Assembly: GCA_030272155.1 (NCBI GenBank)
Contig: CP126197.1
Location: 2,542,001-2,606,000 of the forward strand
Reading direction: 5' to 3'
From: Tetradesmus obliquus
Taxonomy: Eukaryota; Chlorophyta; Chlorophyceae; Sphaeropleales; Scenedesmaceae
Length of the DNA: 64,000 bases
The notes under the pieces were generated by a model. It had not been told where the DNA came from. It did no database searches and saw only the letters and a program-made list of their open reading frames with translations. The translations under genes were made by a program, and so were the position numbers. Shown here in pieces: positions 38,201 through 47,885 of the stretch; the stretch's first letter is position 1; each line of letters starts with the position of its first letter.

Positions 38201-38645
38201 CCAGTTTCACCCATCTTTGACAATACAACCACATGCAATGCCTGCCTAAATACATGCTAGAACAATTCAGATCCTGCCTGTGAACCTTGGCCCGCAGGTG
38301 GAGTTCCTGCGGCCAATGACTGCGGGCATCCTGTCGGAGCGGCGCGCCGTGGCGCCCTTCGGCCTGGCTGGCGGACAGCCTGGACAGAAAGGCCAGAACC
38401 TGCTGCTGCGCGCTGACGGCCGCATCGTCAACCTCGGGGGCAAGGCCACCGTGGCGCTGCAGGCGGGTGATGTCATGCGCATCAGCACACCCGGTGCTGG
38501 AGGGTTTGGTGACCCTGCTGATAGTGATGGTGTTGGTGGTGGTGGTGGTGACGCTGGGGAGGCGGCGGAGCAGCAGCGCGTGGCGGCTGTGGCGCTGCAG
38601 GCTGGCAGCGTGCATGAGTACCGGCGGCTGCAGGAGAGTGCATGA
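23480..38645 (+). CDS. OXP1: 5-oxoprolinase (ATP-hydrolysing), complete, 29 exons
   Basis: Hydrolyses 5-oxo-L-proline to glutamate using ATP in glutathione turnover; cytosolic in plants. Exons: 23480-23545, 23631-23662, 23980-24081, 24496-24578, 25028-25232, 25536-25632, 25885-25998, 26298-26392, 26669-26802, 27063-27211, 27399-27559, 28543-28696, 29163-29323, 29621-29746, 30158-30364, 30695-30869, 31237-31397, 31667-31852, 32044-32150, 32498-32616, 33615-33854, 34437-34547, 34930-35032, 35380-35506, 36250-36412, 37075-37203, 37476-37611, 38037-38146, 38298-38645. All junctions are GT-AG and in phase, giving 1366 aa against about 1270 in plants. HyuA-type half: DRGGTFTD (11-18), [22 protein letters not shown] (362-371), [20 protein letters not shown]. 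HyuB-type half from [10 protein letters not shown] (804): [10 protein letters not shown]-like block, GSHLPD (893), RGHHADIGG (918), [26 protein letters not shown]. The extra length is Ala/Ser/Gln-rich inserts in exons 10 and 18. An in-frame ATG at 23354 would add 42 hydrophobic residues; 23480 fits the family better. Confidence 0.95.
27675..27699 (+). repeat. Intron copy of the exon 11 3' edge
   Basis: These 25 bp are identical to 27541-27565, which covers the last 19 bases of exon 11, its donor GT and 4 more bases. Further weaker copies of the flanking intron follow: GCAGCTTG.TTGTCTCCA occurs at about 27603 and 27763. Confidence 0.9.
27881..28030 (+). repeat. 30-bp tandem repeat, 5 copies, intron 11
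   Basis: Five near-identical 30-bp units, each beginning TGTCAGCATCGTTGTGGATC. It lies inside the 983-bp intron 11 of the 5-oxoprolinase gene. Confidence 0.95.
28211..28450 (+). repeat. 15-bp tandem repeat, 16 copies, intron 11
   Basis: Sixteen copies of AATCACATGTGCCCC with two single-base variants. Because the period is a multiple of three, every frame stays open, which produces long but meaningless open frames on both strands. Confidence 0.95.
28788..28842 (+). repeat. Intron copy of the exon 12 3' edge
   Basis: Diverged copy of the last ~47 bases of exon 12 (28649-28696) plus donor. CGTATCCTGCCGAAGATG and AAGATCTTCGGGC can be aligned with the exon, and GAG|GT is preserved at the junction. 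Confidence 0.85.
30033..30098 (+). repeat. Two intron copies of the exon 15 5' edge
   Basis: The start of exon 15 (GCAG|GTATGCGGGCGTGCTGTCAG at 30154) is preceded in the same intron by two copies: GCAGGTACGCTGGCGTGCTG at 30033 and GCAGGTATGCGGGCGTGCC at 30076. Both retain the acceptor AG. Confidence 0.85.
30438..30580 (+). repeat. Two intron copies of the exon 15 3' edge
   Basis: The end of exon 15 (AGAAGTACCTCAACCTCAG|GTGCG, 30346-30369) recurs at 30440-30465 and, with changes, at 30540-30565 (ACAAGTACCTCAACCACAG|GTGCG). Each copy keeps the donor GT and is followed by a similar CGCAGCAGCAC stretch. Confidence 0.88.
32767..33262 (+). repeat. Three intron copies of exon 20, two still open
   Basis: The 3' part of exon 20 (32547-32616 plus donor) recurs at about 32767-32835, 33000-33077 and 33236-33262 inside the following intron. 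The copy at 33000-33077 keeps an open frame with [16 protein letters not shown] and a good donor (CAG|GTGGGT). The 32767 copy also reads [16 protein letters not shown]. The third is a short remnant. Confidence 0.92.
33394..33445 (+). repeat. Intron copy of the exon 21 5' edge
   Basis: CGCAG|GAGGGCGACGTGCTGC at 33396 matches the acceptor and start of exon 21 at 33612, with two synonymous changes in the first 11 codons. Similarity is lost after CACCCGCAG. Confidence 0.9.
34005..34060 (+). repeat. Intron copy of the exon 21 3' edge
   Basis: Copy of the last ~50 bases of exon 21 (33805-33854). Compared codon by codon, five codons differ synonymously (two Ala, Ser, two Lys), the last codon changes CAG to CAT, and the first aligned codon also changes. 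The donor GT is lost. Confidence 0.88.
34588..34604 (+). repeat. Run of 17 G
   Basis: Uninterrupted G17 in an intron of the 5-oxoprolinase gene. Its exact length may be affected by sequencing error. Confidence 0.9.
35170..35345 (+). repeat. GCCTTGAGCGCTGTTGT tandem repeat in intron 23
   Basis: About seven units of 22-29 bp built around GCCTTGAGCGCTGTTGT, alternating with GCATTGAATCAT or ATCTTGAATCAT spacers. It lies within the intron before exon 24. Confidence 0.85.
35514..35590 (+). repeat. 17-bp tandem repeat just after the exon 24 donor
   Basis: Four and a half copies of GCAGCACATGCATCAGG(T), starting 8 bases after the donor of exon 24. Confidence 0.9.
35672..35703 (+). repeat. Intron copy of the exon 24 3' edge
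   Basis: GCGCTCACCATCACCATTGA followed by CAG|GTGAGC repeats the end of exon 24 (35482-35506) with one synonymous change and an arguably stronger donor than the original (GTGAGC against GTGGGC). Confidence 0.88.
35755..35901. other. Long intronic hairpin, 72-bp stem, 3-nt loop
   Basis: Bases 35755-35826 are nearly the exact reverse complement of 35830-35901, with only GGC between them. Seven of 72 positions differ. In a transcript of the + strand five of these seven become G-U wobbles, leaving two true mismatches. It lies in intron 24 of the 5-oxoprolinase gene in transcript sense. Chlorophyte microRNA precursors are often long, intronic hairpins, so a small-RNA precursor is possible; an inverted duplication of no function is the alternative. 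Confidence 0.75.
36628..36905 (+). repeat. ~22-bp tandem repeat, intron 25
   Basis: About a dozen units of the type TGAACGTGTGTCACACATGATC, some shortened to TGAACATGTC. It occupies much of the 662-bp intron before exon 26. Confidence 0.92.
36956..37000 (+). repeat. Intron copy of the exon 26 5' edge
   Basis: CGCAG|GTGGTCATCCCTCAGC at 36956 copies the acceptor and first ten codons of exon 26 at 37075, with one synonymous difference, then diverges. Confidence 0.9.
37236..37385 (+). repeat. Intron copies of the exon 26 3' edge
   Basis: The end of exon 26 (GCAGCAGCAGCATCGCAG|GT) is echoed by GCAGCATCACAG|GTGGGG (37246), GCAGCAGCATCGCACAG|GTGGG (about 37267) and GCAGCAGCTTCACAG|GTGCT (about 37365). 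Confidence 0.75.
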
Positions 38646-40971
38646 GGGGGCTGCTATGTGTAGCTGCATTTATAAACAGTTGGAATTGTCTAGTTGAGCT
38701 TGGAGCGATGATATCATTTGCAGTGCAGCTGGCATTCAGCTGTGCGGAGCGTGTGTCGCGTGACAGCATCCATCTGGCCAGTACTGGCCGCACTAGTGTG
38801 GCTGCATGCATGTGCACGAGGTGGTGCAGCTCGTGTTGCAACCAGCTGCAGATGCATCCATGCATGTGCACAGTTGCATAACTTGTGCACTATTTGGGAC
38901 AGCCGCTGCAAGCCAAATGTTGGCATGCATGGCCACGGGCCCATCAACATAATTTCGGTAAGTATATGGAAGGTTACTCAGCAAATTGTTTCCCTTTGGT
39001 CATGACTTCAAGAGCAACCAGGGTACGTGGTGTTGAGAGAATCAAGCCCTTATTTGAGCAGAAGCGCAGGTGTTGAAGTCGGATGTGTAGCGCGCTGTGT
39101 CACTGAAACAATTGGGTGTGTTTTGAGTAACGTTTTGGCCCTGTCACATGTGCATAGCCACCAGTGGAACGTTTCTACCAGTGCTGAAGCAAGCTTGCAG
39201 TGCTGTGCTGCCGTGATTGCTGCGCTAGGCTGCCGAGCTGAACATGCGCACAGCACCTGTGTTGCTTCGAGCTTGGTGCAACTGAAGTTTCCAGGCATCT
39301 CAACTCCCATACGTTCCTTTCTGCATGCTTTCCACACTCTGCACCTCCGGATCTGGTAGGCTGTACAGCCTACATGTACCAGGCTGTGCCGGCGCGAGAA
39401 TGCAGGCGCAAAAAAAGGTGCTGAAACTTGTCAACTTGAGGTTGGCAACCTTTACAGGCAAAGCCGAAGGCTAGACCTCCCGGTGTCACGTGTGACCTCC
39501 CGGTGTCACGTGTGACCTCCCGGTGTCACGTGTGACCTCCCGGTGTCACGTGTGACCTCCCGGTGTCACGTGTGACCTCCCGGTGTCACGTGTGACCTCC
39601 CGGTGTCACGTGTGACCTCCCGGTGTCACGTGTGACCTCCCCGTGTCACGTGTGACCGCGGCGGCTGTGAGGCCGCCTGCCTGCTGGTACTCTACTCTAC
39701 CTCTGGTGCCAGACGGCTGCAGGTGAACATGTGGCAAACATGCGATCTTGGCTAGCTGTACCTGCGGCAAGCTCGTGCTGTTGCTGCAGCTCGACAACTC
39801 ATCAACACACCGGCACTACTGCCACCTGGCATGAAAGTACGTGGGGCCTCGCTGCTAACCAAAGGTGATCACCATGGCTTGCACTTAGGAGCAGTGTTAC
39901 TTACAGACCAATCCTACGTTGACGCAACCTAAACGAGTCAACAACCGTTATTTGGCAGAACGCCAGCTGCTGAACAGCTACAACCAGGGTGCATGCCAGC
40001 GGATGTGCAGCTGCCACCGGCAGCTGCCGTGGCACTTTGTGCGGCACTCTGCCACATGAAGCCACCATGGCTGCAACAGAAGCAGTGCCACATCCTCCAC
40101 ACCACACCATATCCCTAGATGCTATGTGCAACTCAACCTAAACGACAGGGCTCAACTCTACTTATGCGCTTCATGGGCATGGCACTGACAGCCAAAGTCT
40201 CTAAGTACGACGACACAGCGCTTCAAACAAACACGTTGATCAGACAGGTTCAGAGCATGTTCGCAAGCTAGGGTTCACTACTCAAACATAGCACCATCCA
40301 GACAAAAGCACTATCATTGCCAGAAACGGCATCACGTGCCGCACATGGATGGCATTAACGATCCGATTATACCAGCAAACAACGTACTGTACTCCTTAGC
40401 GGCTTACGGATTACTACTCCTGCCAGCATACTTTTTAAACTCCTGTTAGCTCTGCTGCTTCGTATATATGGTCAAACTCCCTCTATATATGGTCAAACTC
40501 CCTCTATGAACAGGAGCAGGATGCAGCCGGGCAAGGGGTTGTGCATAATGCACTGACCCTCACATGTTGGCGCATGGCGGCGTTCATGCAACAGCTTATG
40601 ACAACACTGGAAACAACCAGTCGGCCATGCTGCCGCTGCCCTGCTTGCAGCCGCACGCTGCGGCAGTTGCCATCGCCGCCAGATGGCTGTCTTTAAAGTT
40701 ATGTGCTAGCGCCATTTGTGCATGATGTGCCTGCAGTGCTTTCCTGCCAACCCAAACACACAGTGCAGGAAGCCCAGTCTACAGCTCAACTTCACCTGTC
40801 CACCACACTTGCTGCAGGCCCTTCTGCTTGCTGCCTCCGATGTTCCCCTCACACAACAGTGCGCCGTGCATAGCCCTTGCCGCTGGTGCTGCTTACCCTG
40901 TTACCTCACTCGCACAGCACAGCTGACGGGATGCAGCCGTGCAGTGACAAAGCCAGCTTCAAGGTCAACTC
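38646..40971. other. Intergenic region between two convergent genes
   Basis: Holds the 3' ends of the 5-oxoprolinase gene (+) and the LOTUS gene (-). Apart from the CACGTG repeat at 39474-39656 and a duplicated TATATATGGTCAAACTCCCT (about 40456 and 40481) I see no gene, tRNA or element. Confidence 0.6.
39474..39656. repeat. 20-bp tandem repeat carrying CACGTG, 9 copies
   Basis: Nine copies of GACCTCCCGGTGTCACGTGT, nearly identical. Each holds TCACGTGT, a G-box/E-box core bound by bHLH and bZIP factors in plants. It lies about 0.8 kb downstream of the 5-oxoprolinase stop and 1.3 kb downstream of the LOTUS gene stop. Confidence 0.95.
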
Positions 40972-41035
40972 CTATCGCCCGTAGTACTGCTGGTAGGGGT
41001 TGTAGGGGTAGGCACCAGCCTGCTGCTGCGGCTGC

Positions 41036-41068
<33 letters not shown>

Positions 41069-42096
41069 GGTTGCTGTTGGGCCCCATATGCAGCACCATA
41101 CGCCTGCTGGTACGCACTGTAGTCATGACTAGGGTAGCCACCAGCAGCAGCTGCCTGGGGACCTGCCCCAGCACTGCCAGCAGCACTGCCAGCAGCAGCA
41201 GTTGGAGCTGCAGTTGGCCCTGCTGCAGGTGCTGCTGCTCCAGGTGCAGGCGGGTCAGGCGGCGGCGGGTTGGGTGGCAGCGGCGGCGCTGACTGGCTGG
41301 CTGCTGCTGCTGCTGCTGCCGCCTGCTGCTGCTGGTACTGCTGCAGCTGCTGCTGGTACACAGCCATGTCCTGGCAGTACTTTGTGTATTCTGCATACCA
41401 CTTCATGTAGGCCTCCTGGTCAGACTGGCTGGGGGCACCAGCAGCGGCTGCTGCTATCGCTGCAGCGGCAGGGGTGTTAGCAGCAGCGCCTGCAGCAGCA
41501 CCCTGCCATGCCGGCTGCTGAGCAGCAGCAGCAGCAGTACCTGGCGCACCAGGCTGCTGCTGCTGCTGCTGGTAGTACTGCTGATATGCTTGCCAGTTAG
41601 CAGCACCTGCTCCCTGCTGGCCGGCACCAGCAGCAGCAGCAGCTGCGGTAGCGCCGGCAGGCGGTGCAGCTGCGCCCCAGCCTCCAGCATGCCCAGGGTA
41701 GGCTGCTGCTGCTGCTGCTGCAGCAGGGCCTGCTGCAGGGGCTGCTGCTGCCTGTGGAGGCATGCCTGGGGTGTTACCGCCATAGCCTTGCTGCTGCTGC
41801 TGCTGCTGCTGTTGGTGATATTGGTACTGTCCGTACTGCTGCTGCTGCTGCTGTGGCGGCCCTGCTGATCCACGAGGGCCTGGTGGTGGGGGCTGCTGCT
41901 GCTGCGCATATGGCCCGGCTGCTGCAGGCCTAGGGCCGCGTGGCGGCGGCTGCGGCTGCGCATACTGCGGCTGCCGCTGCTGCTGCTGCTGCTGTGGTGG
42001 CCCTGTTGCGGACTGATGGCTAGTAGTTGTTGAAACAGCAGGTGATGTTGCCCAAGGTGGTACACCACCAGCCAGACCAGAACCTGTGGCTCCACC

Positions 42097-42130
<34 letters not shown>

Positions 42131-45100
42131 GGAGCTTGCGTCGGCTGCTGCTGCTGCGGCTGGCCCTGGCCAGCTGCTGCTTGCTGCTGCTGCTGCTGCT
42201 GCTGCGTTTGGCCGCTGCTGGGTCCTGAGGCCTGCTGCTGCCCAGCAGGTGCTGCTGCTGGTGCAGCCAGGGTCGGCTGGCCTTGGTTGGCTACCTCCTG
42301 CCGCTGCTGTTGCTGCTGCTGACCGGATGCTGCTGCTGACTGCGCACCAAGACCGCTACCTGCTGCTGCACTATGGGGTGGTGTGGCTGTTGCTGCTGCT
42401 TGCTGTGATGTGGAAGGCATGCCGGCATCTGAAGCTCTTGCTGCGGTCATGCCACTGCCAGCAGCTAAGCCTGACGGTGCAGCAGCACCCATAGAACCTG
42501 ACGTCGCTGCTGCTTGTGCCGCCTGCTGCTGCTGCTGCTGCTGCTGCTGTGCACCCCCAGCTGCAGCAGAGCCAGCAGCAGCAGCAGCAGTGGCTTGCTG
42601 CTGTGCCTGCTGTGCAAACAGTGCCTGCAGGGCCACAGTGGCAATCTGCACTGCCTCAGGTGTCAGCACCTGGCCACTGGCAGCAGCAGTAGTGCTGACA
42701 AGTGCTGCCAGCGTCTCTGGTGGCACTGCAGCAGGCTGCACGCCAAGCTTGCTGGCTGCCTCCGCCACTGCTGTGACCACCTGCAGGGACTGCTGCAGCT
42801 TGGCATTCTGCTGCTGCTGCTGCTGCTGAAGCAGCTGCTGCTGTTGCTGCTGCTGCTGCAACTGCTGTAGCTGCAGCAGCATCTGCAGCTGCTGCTGCGG
42901 TGTCTGCTGCTGCTGCTGCATCATGGGGTTGAAGCCCAGCGCAGTACCCAGCCCCAGGCTTCCGCCCATCTCCCCACTGCCACCCACCCCAGCCACTGCC
43001 CTGCCTGCTGCTGCTGCTCCCTGCAGCCCCACCCCCAGGGGCCCCCCACCTGCTGCAGAGCCCAACCCCAGGCCCGGGATCCCCCCAGCACCAGCCACAC
43101 CAGCAGCAGGCCTAGGCGGTGGCGGAGGCTGCTGCAGCATGCCGCCTCCAGTAGCCGCACCCCCCATCGTGCCACCAGCAGCCACCAGCGCTGTACCTCC
43201 GATTCCCATCAACCCCCCTGCAGCGCCACCCATCATACCACCACCCGCAACACCAACCCCTGCAGCACCAGCAGCAGCAGGCTTGGGAGGGAACACCCTG
43301 TGCTGCCTGTCAGGGCTGAACACAATGGTAGCCACCTCACCCAGTGCCCCCACCAGCTGCACCAGGTTCCTGAACCCTAGCGCCTCAATGTTGAGGTGGA
43401 TGCCTGCTGCTGCCAGCAGGTCACCGGGCAGGCTGTTCAGCCGGTAGCCCACCTCCACAGGCACGCCGTTGCGCACGCCACCCGCGTCTGCACAGGCAGC
43501 ACAAGGCATGAGGACAAGGGGCAGTACGCAGGTTAATACAAGCTGAAAGCAGGGCAGCGGCTTGATTGCAATCAAATTGAACCAAATCAATGATTATCAG
43601 AGCTAAGAGCACGGCAGTGGCTTAACCGCAGAGTCCTGCAGGAAGGGGCCGCTGACGGCGCTGGCTCCAATAGAGCAAGTGCAGCAAGAGAGCTGCAAGG
43701 GAGGCGCAGCACACACTGCCACAACCACATTTGTGGCTGAAATGGTGTCTGTTCCAGTATGATGTCTACCAAACTTCTGTTTCATTGCGCGCTGGCCAGC
43801 AGCAGCTGCAAGCAACACAGCAGCCACAGCCCAGCCGCGCACCATGCACCACACCCCATCCACATATATCCACCACTCACCGTATGCAGGTGGCACTGTA
43901 GCCAGCTTGCTGCGCAGCAGGTCAGCCACTGCAGCCAGCACACGCGCTGCGCCAGGGCCCCCGCGGCCCCCAACACCACCGCCAACAGGAGCAGCAGCAG
44001 CAGCAGCAGTGCCAGTACCCAGCCCTGCGTATGCTGCCCCGTATCTGCCGCCGCCCCTGCCACCCCTGCCGGTGAACCCGCCACGCAGTGCAGAGGGGTT
44101 TGCACCATAGCCGCCGCCAGCAGCAGCAGCACCTCCAACAGCAGCAGCAGCAGCGGCGGTGGCGCTGCAGGGCACGGGCTCCCAGGCCATCAGCGGGAGG
44201 GCCTTGCCCTGCAGCAGCCGCTTGGCGAAGAGCTGCGAAAAGAGGCTGGGGCCTGCCCTGTCGCCAGGCCGTGGCGGGGTGACGTACCACACCTCAGGCA
44301 CGTTGGGCGGCGGGCCACCTGGCGGCAGCAGCAGCAGCAGCAGATCAGCAGGTTCAGTTTGAAAGCAGCAAGAGCATGCACATGAAGCTAGGCGCCTGAC
44401 CGCAGCCATCCCGCACGCACAACACACAACACCGCAGCACACACACCCAGCCAGCCGGCCAGCATCCAGCAGGCCCCGCCGACCCCCCACCACACTGTAG
44501 CGCACCTGTCAGCCTGTGTGCTCACGGCTGCTGTCCCCACACACGACCCCCCCATCCCACCACTCCAGCACCCATCCCACCACTCCAGCACCCATCCCAG
44601 CACCCACCCACCCATGAACCCATGAACCCAATGCACCCACCCACCACACTAGCCCACCCACCCACCTGTCAGCCTGTGCTCCGGGCTGAGGCTGCACTCC
44701 GCCTGCAGCTCCATCAGCAGCTGCTTGAAGTGCTCCACCCCCAGCCGGTACAGCGGCAGCTTGTAGCCATACACAGCCTCAAACGCCTGCTGCACAGCCA
44801 CCACAGGGTACACTTTTGCCCCCCCAGGGCCTGTTATGCCCAGGCCAGACACACAGCCCAGTGCAGCATCAACAGCAGATGCCAGCAGCTCCAGTGCCGG
44901 CTGCGTGCTGCTGGCAGGGCAGCCGGGGTAGGCTGCAGTAGCTGCACTGAAGCCCGTGACAGTGCCAGGCACAGGGCTCGCGTCAGGCTGCATCGCTGAT
45001 AGTGCGGCTATGGCAGACATAATCCTGTTGCTGCTGCTGCCGCCGTCGCCTCCGTCGCTGCCGTGCTGCCTGCTCGGGTTGGGGTTGGTAGAAAGTGCTG

Positions 45101-46405
45101 CTGTGCCGTCCGCAACCTGCTGCTGCTGCTGCTGCTGCTGTGCGAGCTCTGCTGGTGCCAGCAGCAGCCGCAGCAGCAGGCGCAGGTGCATGACGGGGGA
45201 GGGGTGCATGACGAGTGTGTTGCGCTGGTGCGCCTTGTAGCAGCAGGCCTCGGGGAAGGACTCCATCAGCGCCTTGAAGCTGGGCGCACCCAGCAGGGCC
45301 TGCTGCAGCTGGTAGCCGTACTCCAGCTGGTGGGGTGGTGGGGAAGTGTGGCAGGTGGCAGGTGGCAGGCGGCGCAAGCAGTCGGCGGCAAGTTGAACCG
45401 GCAGCAGCACAGAGCAAGAAGGGCCTGCTGCAGCTGGTAGCCATACTCCAGCTGGTGAGTGGGCAGGTGCGGCAGGAGGTAAGAGGTGGCAGGTGACACA
45501 GGTACTCAGCACAGGCAGCTGACACAGGTACTCAGCACAGGCAGCTGAGCATGCAGCAGCTGGGGCGCAGCGCATGCCACCGTCAGGAGCTGTGCACAGC
45601 GCACGGCAGGTCACCAAGCGGGGGCAAGTCAGCACCACATGATGCACAGCTGGCGGTTGTGCAGCATGGCAACAAGCTGTTGTCAGCAGTTGGCAGCTTA
45701 AGTTGAAATGCCATCCTATCAAAAGCATCCTATCAACAGCATCCCATGCACCTCCTCCCCCCCCCCCTCACCGCAAAGTCCTGCTTGAGCCGGTCCAGCC
45801 TGTAGCCGGCCAGGGCAGGCAGCGCGCAGCAGGCGCTGGCGCAGCGCAGCCCCGCGCCCGTCAGCTGCAGCATGCGCCGCTCAAGCAGCCGCACCAGGTC
45901 GGCCCGCGCGTTGAAGCGCAAACACACCCCCACCCTGCATTGTGGGAGATATACACATATATAATTGATATAGGATGAATGCGAAGTTGGCACCAGCACA
46001 TTCATGCCGGCGAGCAGCACAGGCACACCAAGCCGCAGCATACATGCGTACACATGCCATACACAACTGCAGCACACAGACACACTGACCGCACCCCGAA
46101 CCACCATTACTAGCAGCACTAGCAGCAGCAGCAGCAGCAGCCCGCACCTGGCGGGGCTGCCTCCGGCGCTGCTGTGGCGCTTGAGGCTCAGCAGCCGCCC
46201 AAACAGCGCCTCACAGCCCAGCAGCTCCTCAAGGCTGCCTGCCACCTTCAATTCCTGCAAGCTCTGCAGGCTCAGCTGCGGCCAGGCCTTCAGCACAGCA
46301 GCAGCCAGGCCTGTGCCACTGCGGGAGCCTGGGATGTAGCTGCCAATGTCGTAGAGGGACACCTCTGGCTGATAGGTGCTGCTCCAGCTGGAGCCGGCCT
46401 GCGCA

Positions 46406-46440
<35 letters not shown>

Positions 46441-47854
46441 GTGTGAGCGGGATGTCAGCAGTGGGAGCTGGGCGCACAGCATACAGCAATAGGTAGGTGG
46501 CAACAAGGCAGTGCCCAGGAGCAGTGGCCGACCAGCGTGAAATCAACTCAGTGTGCGTCGCTTGTAGATAGGGGTGTTGCCCATAAGCCCCGGCACCAAC
46601 TCAGACAATATGAGTCTCAACAAGATGAGCACAAGACCTGAGACAGGGCTTGCATGACAGGGTCGTCTGCATACCCAGCGCACATCACACACACCACGTA
46701 AACCACGCACCAGCCGAGGCACACACAACGCAGAATGGCCAGACCACGCCACACACGCCCAGAGCAATGGCCGAGCCAGCAGCACAGTGCCCGCCGAGCA
46801 GCACAAGCGGTGACCCAGGGGTGTCCTCAGCCCCAGCGCACGCCACACAGCATCACGCCACACAGCATCACGCCACACAGCATCACGCCACACAGCATCA
46901 CGCCACACAGCATCGACAGCAGCACACGCAGCGGCCTGCGTGCCTCACCTTGACGCGCATGTCCATGAGCTGCGCCGCCACATGCTCATACAGCGTGATG
47001 ATGAATGTGACATCAGCAGCGCTTGGGTTGATGGCCCACAGCTTGTGCTGCTGCTGCTGCTGCTGCTGCCCTTGTGCTGCTGCTGGGTCTGTGAGCGTTG
47101 CTGGCAGCTGCTGCTCTGGGTCAGCGATCAGCTGCTGCAGCAGCGCCACAAAGCGGCTGCCACTGGCAGCCCACTCCTGCAGGCACACGGCACAGGCACG
47201 CAGTACAGGTACACAGTAAGTCAGGTAGAAAAGCGTGCTGCTGCTGCAGACAGCAACTGGCGTGGGAATCTGGTTCAATTGTTATCAAGGCCCTGGTACA
47301 TGCAAGCACATACCTGCAGTGACAGCAACACGGCTTCGACAACCTGAGACACAGCTGAATAATTGTAGCGCGCCCCAAGCGCAGCACAGCCCAGCGTGCA
47401 ACATGGTCGGTCACATCATCACTGCCAAGGTGCGCTACAGCCAACCATAAACAGCACACCACCACCACCCTCCGCAGCTGTCTCAAACAAAGCCCCTAAC
47501 CCACCTGGCTCAGCGCCGCATGCGCCTCAGGCTGCGCTGCTGCAAAGCCCGCCAGCAGCTCTGGCAGCAGCAGCGGCCACTGCTGCAGCAGAGCCACTGC
47601 ACGCGCCGCCACGCCAGCAGCATACTTCTGATCGCCTGCGCTGGGGCCAGAGGGGCGCATCCGCACACCCGGCCCCACTACTGCTGCTGACATGCTGCTG
47701 CCAGGCGCTGCTGCTGCTGCTGCCGACTCAGCATTAGGACCGTTGGCGCTGGCAGCTGCAGCTGAGCCTGCTGCTGCTGCTGCTGCTGGGTGAGCCGCAG
47801 CACTGCCATCCTCCTGAGTGAGGCCCGACAGCAGTGCATTATCATCTTCTTCGC

Positions 47855-47885
<31 letters not shown>

